A stretch of 64,000 nucleotides of DNA from a virus (IMGVR_UViG_3300032288_004964:248001-312000), one strand, 5' to 3'; numbered from the stretch's first letter, positions 28,449 to 36,168 are shown. Numbers and translations are program-made. The notes: generated by a model not told the origin, from the letters alone.

Positions 28449-30319
28449 GACCAAGATTCATTTTCTAACTCTTCAAACCTTTCTGATAATTTATTTAATC
28501 TTTTTCTTACTTTATCTCTGTATTCTTCTTCATTTTCAAATTCTAATTCTAATTTTAATTGACCTGTATAAGATAAAATATCATTTAATCTTTTAATTTC
28601 ATATTTATATCTTGATGTTAATGTCTTTATAACTGGTGCTAAATTTAATTGATATGAAAATTTATCAATATTTATATGAACATCATCTTCTATATCATAA
28701 CCTAAAATATCAGCATCTGACTTAGATAAATATTCAATACCCATTATATCAACAGAATCATCTTTATTTGGCCCAGTTACCAAATATACAGTAGTTGATA
28801 TAGCCTTAGGAATCCAATTGCTCTTACTGTCTTTAGTCATTATTGATTTTAAAATATAAGAATAATCATTCCATTCATTCCATCTATCAGATAATTTTTC
28901 AAACCAATAAGAACTTTCATCTATTCCAACAATATTTGGATCTCCATCATAGTACCAATCCGCCTCATCCCAATCTTCAATACTACCATCTGAATAAACT
29001 TTACTAATTGCTTTTTGAGCATTCTCTTTGTATATATGGTAACCTTTAGCTTCTGAATAAACACAATCATTAACATGTAAATATTCATCAATAGATTCAT
29101 CAAATACTATCTCTTCATAATCATCAGGATACCAACCTCTGTATCTTCTACTTCCCATAGTAACTTGAACTGATTGGTCTCTTAGAAGAAAATCACCAAG
29201 TGGATCAGAATAAACAGATTCATCTTCGGGTATTCTTCTATCATACCATTCAGAATAAACACCACCTTCTATTTCATTATATCCACCAGATGTTGAATCT
29301 AAGATATATTGGCCTTCATTTTCATCTGTATCATCATCATTATAAAAATAACCATCATTTGGATTATATCTTCTGAAAGTATCCATATAAGGATATTTAA
29401 GATAATCATAATCTCCATCTTTAAATGGTTTAACCTTTACAGTCATTCCAACATTTTTGTCTACACCTTCTATATTAACTGTTCCATAGCTGTGGTGATT
29501 GTTATATGACTTATAACACCAACCTTGTTCTTTAGCATAATTTCTAAACTTTTGAACATCAGAATCTTTTATAGTATATTGTCTATCCATAAAATATTCA
29601 ATACCTTCTACTGGTTTACCTAAACTTCTGATAGATGTTAATTTCCAAACAAGAGCTCTTCCTAAAATCTTATCATCTTCTTTTAAGATAACCATTTTAC
29701 ATACTTCAGGATTCATTTCATATATTCTAAATATAGAACTATTTTTCTCAGCCATACAAGAACTACCAAGTGTTCCAGATACTTCAGCATAGTTTTTAGA
29801 ATTATACCAAAATCCAATATCAACACCTTCAACAACTTCAAATTTCTCAGTGGATTTTTCTAAAGCAGCTTTAAATGAATTAACAAAATCTTCTCTTTGT
29901 TTATCATTATATTTACCAGGAAATAATTTATTAATGAATTTGCCTATTGTAATTTGACTTCTTGATTTGGTTGAAACACCACTAGCTCTTGATGATCCTC
30001 TTTTATCTAAATCAAAAAGTTCATCTGCTAAAGCTCTATCAACTTTAGTATCAATATCATCTATATGTGGGAATTTCTCAATAATATTCTTTTTAGCATT
30101 TCTCATAGTTGAGAAACTTAAATACCCTTCTTTGTCTAAATCAACAAAAGTAATATCTGGTTTAATATCAGTAGTTTCTGATCTTCTTAAATCTAAAGCA
30201 ATATCAGAATCTATTTTACCAATAATCTTTCTTAAATCAGGAGAATAATAAAGTATAGACTCATTTATTGCCTTCTCAAGTAATAACTCAGATAAAAAAC
30301 TATTATATTTGCTAATCAT
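28445..30319 (-). CDS. Large protein with capsid-targeting-like N-terminus
   Basis: 624 codons beginning MISKYNSFLSELLLEKAINE, a longer version of the shared N-terminal motif. Conserved-looking core around residues 185-270: TLGSSCMA, RIYEMNPEVCKMVIL, KILGRALVWKL and QYTIKDSDVQKF. The middle is very acidic and aromatic. No family firmly recognised; by size and N-terminus it could be an injected head protein comparable in role to T4 Alt. Late-type TTTAATATATA upstream. Confidence 0.7.
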   Translation of the reverse strand: MISKYNSFLSELLLEKAINESILYYSPDLRKIIGKIDSDIALDLRRSETTDIKPDITFVDLDKEGYLSFSTMRNAKKNIIEKFPHIDDIDTKVDRALADELFDLDKRGSSRASGVSTKSRSQITIGKFINKLFPGKYNDKQREDFVNSFKAALEKSTEKFEVVEGVDIGFWYNSKNYAEVSGTLGSSCMAEKNSSIFRIYEMNPEVCKMVILKEDDKILGRALVWKLTSIRSLGKPVEGIEYFMDRQYTIKDSDVQKFRNYAKEQGWCYKSYNNHHSYGTVNIEGVDKNVGMTVKVKPFKDGDYDYLKYPYMDTFRRYNPNDGYFYNDDDTDENEGQYILDSTSGGYNEIEGGVYSEWYDRRIPEDESVYSDPLGDFLLRDQSVQVTMGSRRYRGWYPDDYEEIVFDESIDEYLHVNDCVYSEAKGYHIYKENAQKAISKVYSDGSIEDWDEADWYYDGDPNIVGIDESSYWFEKLSDRWNEWNDYSYILKSIMTKDSKSNWIPKAISTTVYLVTGPNKDDSVDIMGIEYLSKSDADILGYDIEDDVHINIDKFSYQLNLAPVIKTLTSRYKYEIKRLNDILSYTGQLKLELEFENEEEYRDKVRKRLNKLSERFEELENESWS

Positions 30320-30326
30320 ATAACTC

Positions 30327-30337
30327 TATATATTAAA
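30327..30337 (-). promoter_or_regulatory. Candidate late promoter (TTTAATATATA)
   Basis: Minus strand, 7 nt before the ATG of the 30319 gene. Confidence 0.5.
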
Positions 30338-30363
30338 ATTTAGTTTTTAATAAATAGATTTAG

Positions 30364-30371
30364 TATATTTG
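30364..30371 (+). promoter_or_regulatory. Host-type promoter
   Basis: TATATTTG 24 nt before the ATG at 30396. Confidence 0.6.
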
Positions 30372-30395
30372 TATATCAAAAAATAATTTACATTA

Positions 30396-31478
30396 ATGAA
30401 AATAAAAAAGTTTAATCAGTTTAATACATCTGAATGGATTGGTCCTCTTGAAATATTGGATATAAAAGATAATATTGTCTTTACTAACTTTGGTAATTTC
30501 TCTAATAAATCAGGAAATAAACTTACTATTGGTTATTCTTATATTTTAAGAGTTGTTGGTAATGAAATAATTGATACGGGAATGAGTTGTGTGGATTTAG
30601 TTGTTCTAGTTAAATCTACAAAAGGTTATAAAGTTCTTTCTATTAAAAGAGGTAGACCGCCATTTGTAGGTATGTGGGCTAATCCAGGTGGGAATATTGA
30701 TGAAGGTGAGAAACCTTTAGATGCTGCTGTTAGAGAATTAGAAGAAGAAACTGGATTGGTTATACCTGGTAAAAGTTTTAATTATGTTGGATCATTTGAT
30801 AAAGAGTTTAGAGATCCTCGTAATAAAAATTGTGTAAGTCACGCTTTTAGTATTGTTCTTGATGAACAACCTTCTGTTAAAGCAGGTGATGATGCTACAG
30901 AGTGTACTTGGAATGATGTAGATGAAAATGGTAATGTAAAAGTAGATATGGCTTTTGACCATTCTGAAATAATTAAAAAATCTGTAAATATGTTAAATTT
31001 AAAAAATGTTAAAGAACCATTTGTTATTGTCTTGGTTGGACCACCATTATCTGGTAAAACAACTTGGATTAAAAATAATTATCCAACAACTGAGGTGATT
31101 AGTCGTGATGAGATTGTTATGGAAGTTTATGGTTCTAAAAACTATACAGAGGCATTTAAAAATGTTGACCAAAAAGAAGTAGATAAAGTTTTACATGAAA
31201 GACTTGTTGATGCTAACTTGAAAAAGAAAAATGTTATTATTGACATGACTCATATGGCTTCTAAACGCAGAAAACATAATCTAAATTACTTTTCTGATGA
31301 TTATTACAAGATGGCTGTTATTTTCCCTATTCTTTCAGATGATGAATATGAAAGAAGAAATAAAAAAAGAATTGAAGAAGAGAATAAAGATCTTCCAATG
31401 AATATTGTAAAAAGTATGATTTCATCATATCAACCTATCAGTCCAGAGGAAGGCTTTGATAAAGTTATCTCAATTTAA
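30396..31478 (+). CDS. Nudix hydrolase - P-loop kinase fusion
   Basis: 360 codons. Starts MKIKKFNQFNTSEW (the shared N-terminal motif). Residues about 75-200 form a Nudix domain with the box GGNIDEGEKPLDAAVRELEE-ETGL. Residues about 205-360 form a polynucleotide-kinase-like P-loop domain: VGPPLSGKTTW (Walker A), VISRDEIVMEVYG and IIDMTHMASKRRK. Such pairings occur in NAD salvage and in RNA-end repair enzymes. Which substrate applies is not visible. Unlike other genes with this N-terminus it has a host-type promoter. Followed by a terminator. Confidence 0.8.
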   Translation: MKIKKFNQFNTSEWIGPLEILDIKDNIVFTNFGNFSNKSGNKLTIGYSYILRVVGNEIIDTGMSCVDLVVLVKSTKGYKVLSIKRGRPPFVGMWANPGGNIDEGEKPLDAAVRELEEETGLVIPGKSFNYVGSFDKEFRDPRNKNCVSHAFSIVLDEQPSVKAGDDATECTWNDVDENGNVKVDMAFDHSEIIKKSVNMLNLKNVKEPFVIVLVGPPLSGKTTWIKNNYPTTEVISRDEIVMEVYGSKNYTEAFKNVDQKEVDKVLHERLVDANLKKKNVIIDMTHMASKRRKHNLNYFSDDYYKMAVIFPILSDDEYERRNKKRIEEENKDLPMNIVKSMISSYQPISPEEGFDKVISI

Positions 31479-31482
31479 TAAA

Positions 31483-31512
31483 AAAATCCAAGATTAATCT
31501 TGGATTTTTTGG
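31483..31512 (+). terminator. Intrinsic terminator
   Basis: AAAAATCCAAGATT - AATCTTGGATTTTTT. Confidence 0.75.
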
Positions 31513-31531
31513 TATTTAAGAACATTTATAT

Positions 31532-31539
31532 TATATTTG
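31532..31539 (+). promoter_or_regulatory. Host-type promoter
   Basis: TATATTTG 19 nt before the ATG at 31559. Confidence 0.55.
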
Positions 31540-31558
31540 TCTTAAATATAAGATATAT

Positions 31559-31915
31559 ATGAACAATTTAGATACAACATACTCTTTGAAGCTAAATAAT
31601 CTTAAATTACAAGATGGTGACTATGTAAAATCAAGTAATTGGGATGAAAAGATTTATGAGTCTGGTGGATTCTCAAGAGATGATCAGTTTATGGTTTTTA
31701 ATTGTGATGGTATCGAAGTTGTTGTTGATTTTGAACTTACTGTTGCTGGTAGAGTTAGTTATGATCCAGGTGATTATTGGACTCCACCATATACTGACAT
31801 AGATTTTACCGATATTGAAGTAAAAGTAAAGTCTTTAGTTGTTGATGAATGGGAAGTTGAATTGACCAAGGAAATTGAAGATTTCCTTGTAAAAGAAATA
31901 AAAAATTATTTATAA
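31559..31915 (+). CDS. Hypothetical beta-rich protein
   Basis: 118 codons; sequence includes FELTVAGRVSYDPGDYWTPP followed by YTDIDFTDIEVKVKS, a pattern common to small phage proteins of unknown function. No family named. One base before the next gene. Confidence 0.6.
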   Translation: MNNLDTTYSLKLNNLKLQDGDYVKSSNWDEKIYESGGFSRDDQFMVFNCDGIEVVVDFELTVAGRVSYDPGDYWTPPYTDIDFTDIEVKVKSLVVDEWEVELTKEIEDFLVKEIKNYL

Positions 31916-31916
31916 A

Positions 31917-32255
31917 ATGAATAAAGTCTATTTTGACAAAGAGTTTTATGGATGTTGGGTGGTAAAAGAACTTGATGATATTTACACCTTTAAATACATT
32001 AACATAAAAACAAATGAGGAATTCAATGGAATTCTTACTTGGAAAAAATCAGTTAATAATGAAGATTATGGATTAGATGATAATTGTCGTCTTTATTCAT
32101 TAGATTTAATGGATGAAGAATTTCTATTTTATGGTAAATACATTAATGATAGATTTTTTATCTATTCAATTGATAAAGATAAATTAGAAAAACTTTTTAC
32201 AGAAAAAGATATTGCATTTGTTGGTAGTGAACTAGTAGAAGATGTTAGTAACTAA
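31917..32255 (+). CDS. Hypothetical protein
   Basis: 112 codons, acidic, alternating strands. Overlaps the next gene by 14 nt. No family recognised. Confidence 0.6.
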   Translation: MNKVYFDKEFYGCWVVKELDDIYTFKYINIKTNEEFNGILTWKKSVNNEDYGLDDNCRLYSLDLMDEEFLFYGKYINDRFFIYSIDKDKLEKLFTEKDIAFVGSELVEDVSN

Positions 32256-32529
32256 GGAAGAAGTAATTGAATATACTAAGAATCATCTAAAAATGAGTAG
32301 TGACTTTGGCCCATTTTATAAGATCAAAGATATCAAAATTTTAGAAGTTACTATAAATGATCCATTTGCAGTAGCATATGTTCAATATAAAACAGAAGTC
32401 TATAAAATACATGATGGATTTATTCCAAATGTTGGTAAGTTTGTAGATGGTACTTTAACAATTGATTTAACTGAACCCGAATTTAAAAGAGATATAAAAA
32501 TAAATAGAATATTAAACCCAGATAATTAG
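32242..32529 (+). CDS. Hypothetical protein
   Basis: 95 codons, last gene of the 31559 operon; an intrinsic terminator (AACCCAG-ATAATTAGT-CTGGGTT) overlaps its stop. No family recognised. Confidence 0.6.
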   Translation: MLVTKEEVIEYTKNHLKMSSDFGPFYKIKDIKILEVTINDPFAVAYVQYKTEVYKIHDGFIPNVGKFVDGTLTIDLTEPEFKRDIKINRILNPDN

Positions 32530-32543
32530 TCTGGGTTTTTTAT
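32516..32543 (+). terminator. Intrinsic terminator overlapping stop
   Basis: AAACCCAGA/TCTGGGTTT-type stem followed by T run; the last codons are part of the stem. Confidence 0.7.
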
Positions 32544-32554
32544 TTTAATATATA
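32544..32554 (+). promoter_or_regulatory. Candidate late promoter (TTTAATATATA)
   Basis: Ends 5 nt before the ATG at 32560. Confidence 0.5.
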
Positions 32555-32559
32555 CTCTT

Positions 32560-33411
32560 ATGAAAGTAAGAAAATTAGGAGATAAAAAGCCAAAAGTTTT
32601 AATATTTCAAGGTTCACCAAGAGATAAAGATACTTGTCCTAATATGGATTCTAAAACACATGGTGTTGTAGATCATATGGTTGATAAATGGTCTCCATTT
32701 GTTAATTTCAAAGTTATAGATCTTGCTGTTAATCAATCTAAAAGACCTACAATTCAACCTTGTAAAGGATGTGTATCAACTGCTGGTGGATATCACTGTC
32801 ACTTTCAGTGTTCTTGTTACTATAAAGGTGATAAACAAAAGCCAGATTTGTTAAAAGAATTAGATGTTTATAATTTATTACAAGAGTGTGATGCTTTTAT
32901 TATAGTTTCACCGATTCATTGGCATTCACTTTCCTCACAAATAAAATTATTATTTGACCGTTTAGTTTGTGTTAATCAAACATTGACTATTGAAGATGCT
33001 AGAAAGATAATGGGTGATGGTAATATTAAAAATTCTGAAATAACTGGTAAGTTTGCCCGTTCTGGAAAACATGATGATATGTTAAGAAATCATTTAGAAG
33101 GAAAAGTTGCGGCTTTTTATACACATGGTGATGATGGTGCTGATGATTATGAAGGTAAGGAAATGCCTGAATCATATAATGATGTAATGCATGACCCTTT
33201 CTCTATTGACCCAAAAAGTGTTTTAACACCTTTTATATTACAATTAAAATACTCTGGTATTTTTGTTCCTGATAATTTAGTAGAAGCTTTTTATACTAAT
33301 AAGGGAATGAATTATTATGATGCTAATAAAACATTTAATAAGAATAAAGAGTTCTTTGATAGAGCTGATAACTTATTAGAAAATTTATTAGATTATTTAG
33401 ATACTCTTTAA
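32560..33411 (+). CDS. Flavodoxin-like NAD(P)H-dependent reductase
   Basis: 283 codons. Flavodoxin-fold signatures: VLIFQGSPRDKDTCPN (FMN phosphate-binding loop, about residues 14-29), CKGCVSTAGGYHCHFQCSC (Cys-rich, about 70-88) and AFIIVSPIHWHSLSSQIKLL followed by FDR (FMN-ring loop, about 111-133). C-terminal insertion unrecognised. Probably FMN-dependent oxidoreductase. Late-type promoter, unusual for a metabolic gene. Confidence 0.75.
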   Translation: MKVRKLGDKKPKVLIFQGSPRDKDTCPNMDSKTHGVVDHMVDKWSPFVNFKVIDLAVNQSKRPTIQPCKGCVSTAGGYHCHFQCSCYYKGDKQKPDLLKELDVYNLLQECDAFIIVSPIHWHSLSSQIKLLFDRLVCVNQTLTIEDARKIMGDGNIKNSEITGKFARSGKHDDMLRNHLEGKVAAFYTHGDDGADDYEGKEMPESYNDVMHDPFSIDPKSVLTPFILQLKYSGIFVPDNLVEAFYTNKGMNYYDANKTFNKNKEFFDRADNLLENLLDYLDTL

Positions 33412-33473
33412 AACTTCCTTTAATTTTTTTATAGAAATTTTACAAAAAATTTGGTGAGATTAAAAATCCTCCT

Positions 33474-33481
33474 TATCTTTG
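33474..33481 (+). promoter_or_regulatory. Host-type promoter of tRNA-Lys unit
   Basis: TATCTTTG with TTTG at 33450-33453 (20-nt spacer). Confidence 0.7.
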
Positions 33482-33539
33482 TATAAGAAATCAGAAATGA
33501 TTTTAGTTCATTGAAATAGTTTATTGAAAATATACCAAA

Positions 33540-33600
33540 ACGGTGAGAGATATTAAAAGTAGTACACTAAGTACGAGCTCATATGGGAGGCTGTCACCGT
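33540..33600 (+). ncRNA. Structured 5' element before tRNA-Lys
   Basis: ACGGTGA (33540-33546) pairs with TCACCGT (33594-33600), enclosing GTAC-ACTAA-GTAC and further stems. No ORF or amino-acid run. May be a processing or regulatory element of the following tRNA. Confidence 0.35.
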
Positions 33601-33610
33601 CCGCAAATTT

Positions 33611-33695
33611 GAGGAAGTTCCAGAGTGGTCAAATGGGGCTGTGTAGTAACACGGCTGACTTTTAGTCTTCAGAGGTTCAAATCCTTTCTTTCTCA
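33611..33695 (+). tRNA. tRNA, probably Lys(TTT), with inserted hairpin
   Basis: Acceptor GAGGAAG/CTTTCTC and T-arm AGAGG-TTCAAAT-CCTTT are clear. GCTGTGT-AGTA-ACACGGC forms a 7-bp hairpin after the D-loop. The anticodon region CTTTTAG suggests TTT, but the stem has two mismatches. Isotype uncertain. Confidence 0.55.
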
Positions 33696-33740
33696 CAAAA
33701 AATATTTTGAAAAACATTTGGTAGAATAAAAAAAAGTTTC

Positions 33741-33748
33741 TATCTTTG
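33741..33748 (+). promoter_or_regulatory. Host-type promoter of tRNA-Met
   Basis: TATCTTTG with TTTG at 33717-33720 (20-nt spacer); 45 bp of near identity to the promoter at 33920. Confidence 0.7.
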
Positions 33749-33785
33749 TAAAACAAAATTAAAAGGTATTATATAAAAAACATAT

Positions 33786-33861
33786 TGCGGGAGGGTGAAA
33801 CGGAAAATCATTCCAGGCTCATAACCTGACGAGATACTTGGTTCGACTCCAAGTCCCGCTA
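33786..33861 (+). tRNA. tRNA-Met(CAT), initiator-like
   Basis: Acceptor TGCGGGA/TCCCGCT with U-U at 1:72, anticodon stem CAGG/CCTG with loop CTCATAA, T-arm CTTGG-TTCGACT-CCAAG. Uninterrupted counterpart of the 6407 gene. Confidence 0.8.
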
Positions 33862-33919
33862 CTAAAAAAAGTTTTTATAAATTTTTTACAAAAGATTTGG
33901 ATAATTAAAAAAAAGTTTC

Positions 33920-33927
33920 TATCTTTG
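33920..33927 (+). promoter_or_regulatory. Host-type promoter of the giant RNA
   Basis: TATCTTTG with TTTG at 33896-33899 (20-nt spacer). GTTCTTTAACA, boxA-like, follows at 33961-33971. Confidence 0.75.
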
Positions 33928-33960
33928 TAAAACAAAATTAAAAACAAAACTATAAAAATA

Positions 33961-33971
33961 GTTCTTTAACA
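33961..33971 (+). promoter_or_regulatory. boxA-like antitermination element of the giant RNA
   Basis: GTTCTTTAACA closely matches rRNA-leader boxA (TGCTCTTTAACA); fits a long untranslated transcript that must avoid Rho. Confidence 0.5.
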
Positions 33972-34844
33972 TATTGAAATTACAGAAATAATGACTTCGG
34001 TCATTAAAGTAAGTAGGGCGGCTTATAGTCCATAAATAATCTCTGAAAGGAGGATAAAGTGATCACAAATGCTAAATGTGATTGCGGCTTGACCGAAAGG
34101 TTGAGCTCGGGTAAGCGAGTGGAATACCATTATTCCTGAGTAGCCGAGGGTAACACTGTAGGCGAAATGGTTTAGTGATTAGGCGATGTAGATCGTCTGA
34201 TTGACTTCGGAAGAAGAATAGGAATAATCCATAGGAATCTTTGCAAGAAGTGGTGACCCACCAGTTATCATCATTGCGAATTCCAACTTGAGAGGTATCT
34301 CAAAGTCGAAAGACAATTTAGTGTACAGGTGGTGCTGTTACTAAACACTAAACTGACTACCAAGTCGGTGACCTTGCTAAGGTGAGGTCTGGTGAAGATA
34401 TCTTAAAGAGTTGTGATGGAGGCATCACACGGAGTAGTCTAGTATTCTTGAGGCCAAAAGCTTTGGGAACTAAGAGATAACCACTACTTCGACAAAATCT
34501 ACAGCACTAAAATTTACTTTTTGACGTAAAAATTAAAACTTAAATCGAAAGTGTTATCTAGTTACTGATAGAAAGGTACCTACTTAGTTATGGGTTGTCC
34601 ATAGCCACATAAGTCCGAAAGACTGGTGTGATTTTACCGAAAAGCTTATAGGGGGTCGAATCCCGAACTAGCCTGCGAGGGTTGGATAAGTAGAGTAAGT
34701 AGAGAGTATTCAGTGACTCAAGGGGTGGTTAGTCTAACTAACCGGTACTGACAAGATACCATTCAAAAGATGGTGGATAGATTTGGGAATACATAATCCA
34801 AACAAAGACTTGTCATATTAAGATGTAATCTCAGTCTTTTATTT

Positions 34845-34920
34845 GGTCAGTTCGTCTAGCGGCATTCAGGACGGATATCTATTCAGATATCAAACATTGG
34901 TTCGAATCCAATACTGACTA
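34845..34920 (+). tRNA. tRNA-Glu-like, expanded anticodon loop
   Basis: Acceptor GGTCAGT/ACTGACT; D-arm TTCGTCTAGCGGCATTCAGG is typical Glu; stem GATAT/ATATC encloses CTATTCAG (8 nt, contains TTC); T-arm ATTGG/CCAAT. Lies within the giant RNA transcript. Confidence 0.75.
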
Positions 34921-34999
34921 CTAAGTTTTCGTAGTGGTTAACTTACTCCGAAAGGGGGGTCTGTCAATGACAGTGTGACTACCTCAAAGTCACACATAT

Positions 35000-35099
35000 G
35001 GCCCGTTAGTCTACAGGACTCGCAAGAGAATCAGATTTATCTGATTAGGACGGTCAACTTTTCGGTTGATAGATATTGGTTCGAATCCAATACGGGCTA
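35000..35099 (+). tRNA. tRNA-Glu-like with two hairpins inserted in the D-loop
   Basis: 100 nt. Acceptor GGCCCGT/ACGGGCT, T-arm ATTGG-TTCGAAT-CCAAT. The D-region carries CTC-GCAA-GAG and the 8-bp hairpin AATCAGAT-TT-ATCTGATT. The anticodon arm GTCAA/TTGAT encloses CTTTTCGG (TTC with an extra nt). Enclosed by the 10-bp helix 34925-34934 : 35124-35133, so it is structurally part of the giant RNA. Confidence 0.7.
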
Positions 35100-35133
35100 C
35101 AGAAATCACGGTCTTTTGACCGTCTACGAAAAC

Positions 35134-35162
35134 ACCCACTAATTATTTTAGTGGGTTTTTTG
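35134..35162 (+). terminator. Terminator of the giant RNA transcript
   Basis: ACCCACTAA - TTATT - TTAGTGGGT plus T run. Confidence 0.85.
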
Positions 35163-35182
35163 TTTTAAATAAACTTTTTGCT

Positions 35183-35190
35183 TATATTTG
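35183..35190 (+). promoter_or_regulatory. Host-type promoter of the MgtC-like operon
   Basis: TATATTTG with TTTG at 35159-35162 (20-nt spacer), 21 nt before the ATG at 35212. Confidence 0.65.
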
Positions 35191-35211
35191 TATATTAAAA
35201 ATAATTAAAAT

Positions 35212-35676
35212 ATGAAAGAGTTATTTGAACTAACACAGGAACTAGAAGTTCTAAAATACATTTTTCCAAAAATTATTGTCGCAACAATCTGTGGTTCTAT
35301 CATCGGATGGGAAAGAGAGCGTAAAAATAAAGTCGCTGGTTTAAGAACCAATGTCTTAATCTGTGTAGGATCTGCGATATTTACCATTGTTTCCTTCTTA
35401 TGTTCTAAATACTACAACATATCTGACCCAACAAGAATTCTATCAACTATAGTTACCGGTATTGGTTTCTTAGGTGGTGGGGTTATTATGAAACATGATG
35501 ATAGAATTGTTGGTATGACATCAGCAGCATTTATTTGGACCATTTCAGCAATTGGTATACTTTGTGGTATGGGTTTTATCATATCACCTATTCTCCTAAC
35601 TATTGGTTTACTAACCGTATCACTTTATTTTGAAAAAGTAGAAAAATATATTAAAAAAGATATAAACAAGAAATGA
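35212..35676 (+). CDS. MgtC/SapB family membrane protein
   Basis: 154 codons, about four membrane segments. Family hallmarks: GSIIGWERERKNKVAGLRTN (residues 24-43), VLICVGSAIFTIVS, ILSTIVTGIGFLGGGVIM, VGMTSAAFIWTISAIG. MgtC proteins act at the inner membrane, linked to Mg2+ limitation, ATP-synthase control and intracellular survival. A phage copy may alter host membrane energetics. The C-terminal cytosolic ACT-like domain of long MgtC is absent. Overlaps the next gene by 4 nt. Confidence 0.85.
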   Translation: MKELFELTQELEVLKYIFPKIIVATICGSIIGWERERKNKVAGLRTNVLICVGSAIFTIVSFLCSKYYNISDPTRILSTIVTGIGFLGGGVIMKHDDRIVGMTSAAFIWTISAIGILCGMGFIISPILLTIGLLTVSLYFEKVEKYIKKDINKK

Positions 35677-36161
35677 AATTAGAAATCGAACGCAAATTCT
35701 TACTAAAGGCTATGCCTGATAAGACACCATCTGAAATTGTTAAAATTGACCAATGGTATTGGAAAAACTCAAAGGGTGTCTGGGAAAGAGCCAGGTCTTG
35801 GGATTCCAATATTAATGGTGTGTCTTGGATACATACTATTAAGAAGTCTGTATCAAAAGGTATTAATATAGAAGATGAGCACAATATTGATAAGGAAGAG
35901 TATGACTTCTTTATTAAAAGATGTAAGACTCCTGGTGAAGATGCTAAATTCATTTCTAAAGAAAGATGGATTTATCCTGATGGTGATCTTAAATGGGAAG
36001 TTGATATATTTAATAGTGGGCATCATTTGATAGTCGCTGAAATTGAAATTCCTAAAAAATCATTTAAGGTTAATATACCTGATTTTATTAAGGATAAACT
36101 TCTTATGGAAGTTACTGAAATTAAACAATTCAGTAATAGAAACTTATCCAACAAAATTTAA
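35673..36161 (+). CDS. CYTH domain triphosphatase-like protein
   Basis: 162 codons. Starts MKLEIERKFLLK, the EXEXK signature of CYTH/triphosphate-tunnel enzymes; EDEHNIDKEEYD, FISKERWIYP, KWEVDIFNSG and LIVAEIEIP supply further tunnel strands. Such enzymes hydrolyse inorganic triphosphate, thiamine triphosphate or RNA 5'-triphosphates. Co-transcribed with the MgtC-like gene. Confidence 0.85.
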   Translation: MKLEIERKFLLKAMPDKTPSEIVKIDQWYWKNSKGVWERARSWDSNINGVSWIHTIKKSVSKGINIEDEHNIDKEEYDFFIKRCKTPGEDAKFISKERWIYPDGDLKWEVDIFNSGHHLIVAEIEIPKKSFKVNIPDFIKDKLLMEVTEIKQFSNRNLSNKI

Positions 36162-36168
36162 ATAAAAA

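Larger units (their letters stand above)
33980..35133 (+). ncRNA. Giant structured noncoding RNA (GOLLD/ROOL-like candidate)
   Basis: About 1.15 kb without any ORF of note, more GC-rich than its surroundings. Clear hairpins: AATGAC-TTCG-GTCATT (33990-34005), TGTGATG-GAGG-CATCACA (34412-34429), AGTC-CGAAA-GACT (34612), GGTTAGT...ACTAACC (34727-34743), GACAAG...CTTGTC (34750/34809). Two tRNA-Glu-like genes lie in its 3' part, the second enclosed by GTTTTCGTAG (34925) : CTACGAAAAC (35124). Promoter and boxA precede it; a terminator follows. Large phage RNAs linked to tRNAs are known (GOLLD, ROOL); membership is inferred from size, setting and embedded tRNA, not from alignment. Confidence 0.75.

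Noticed and set aside
29309-30248. Plus-strand ORFs within 28445-30319
   Set aside because: Low-complexity shadows of a well-supported minus-strand gene.
33553-33756. Minus-strand ORF over tRNA-Lys
   Set aside because: tRNA shadow crossing a promoter.
33980-34844. rRNA gene in the giant RNA region
   Set aside because: No recognisable 16S/23S/5S conserved blocks; structure and tRNA embedding point to a different ncRNA.
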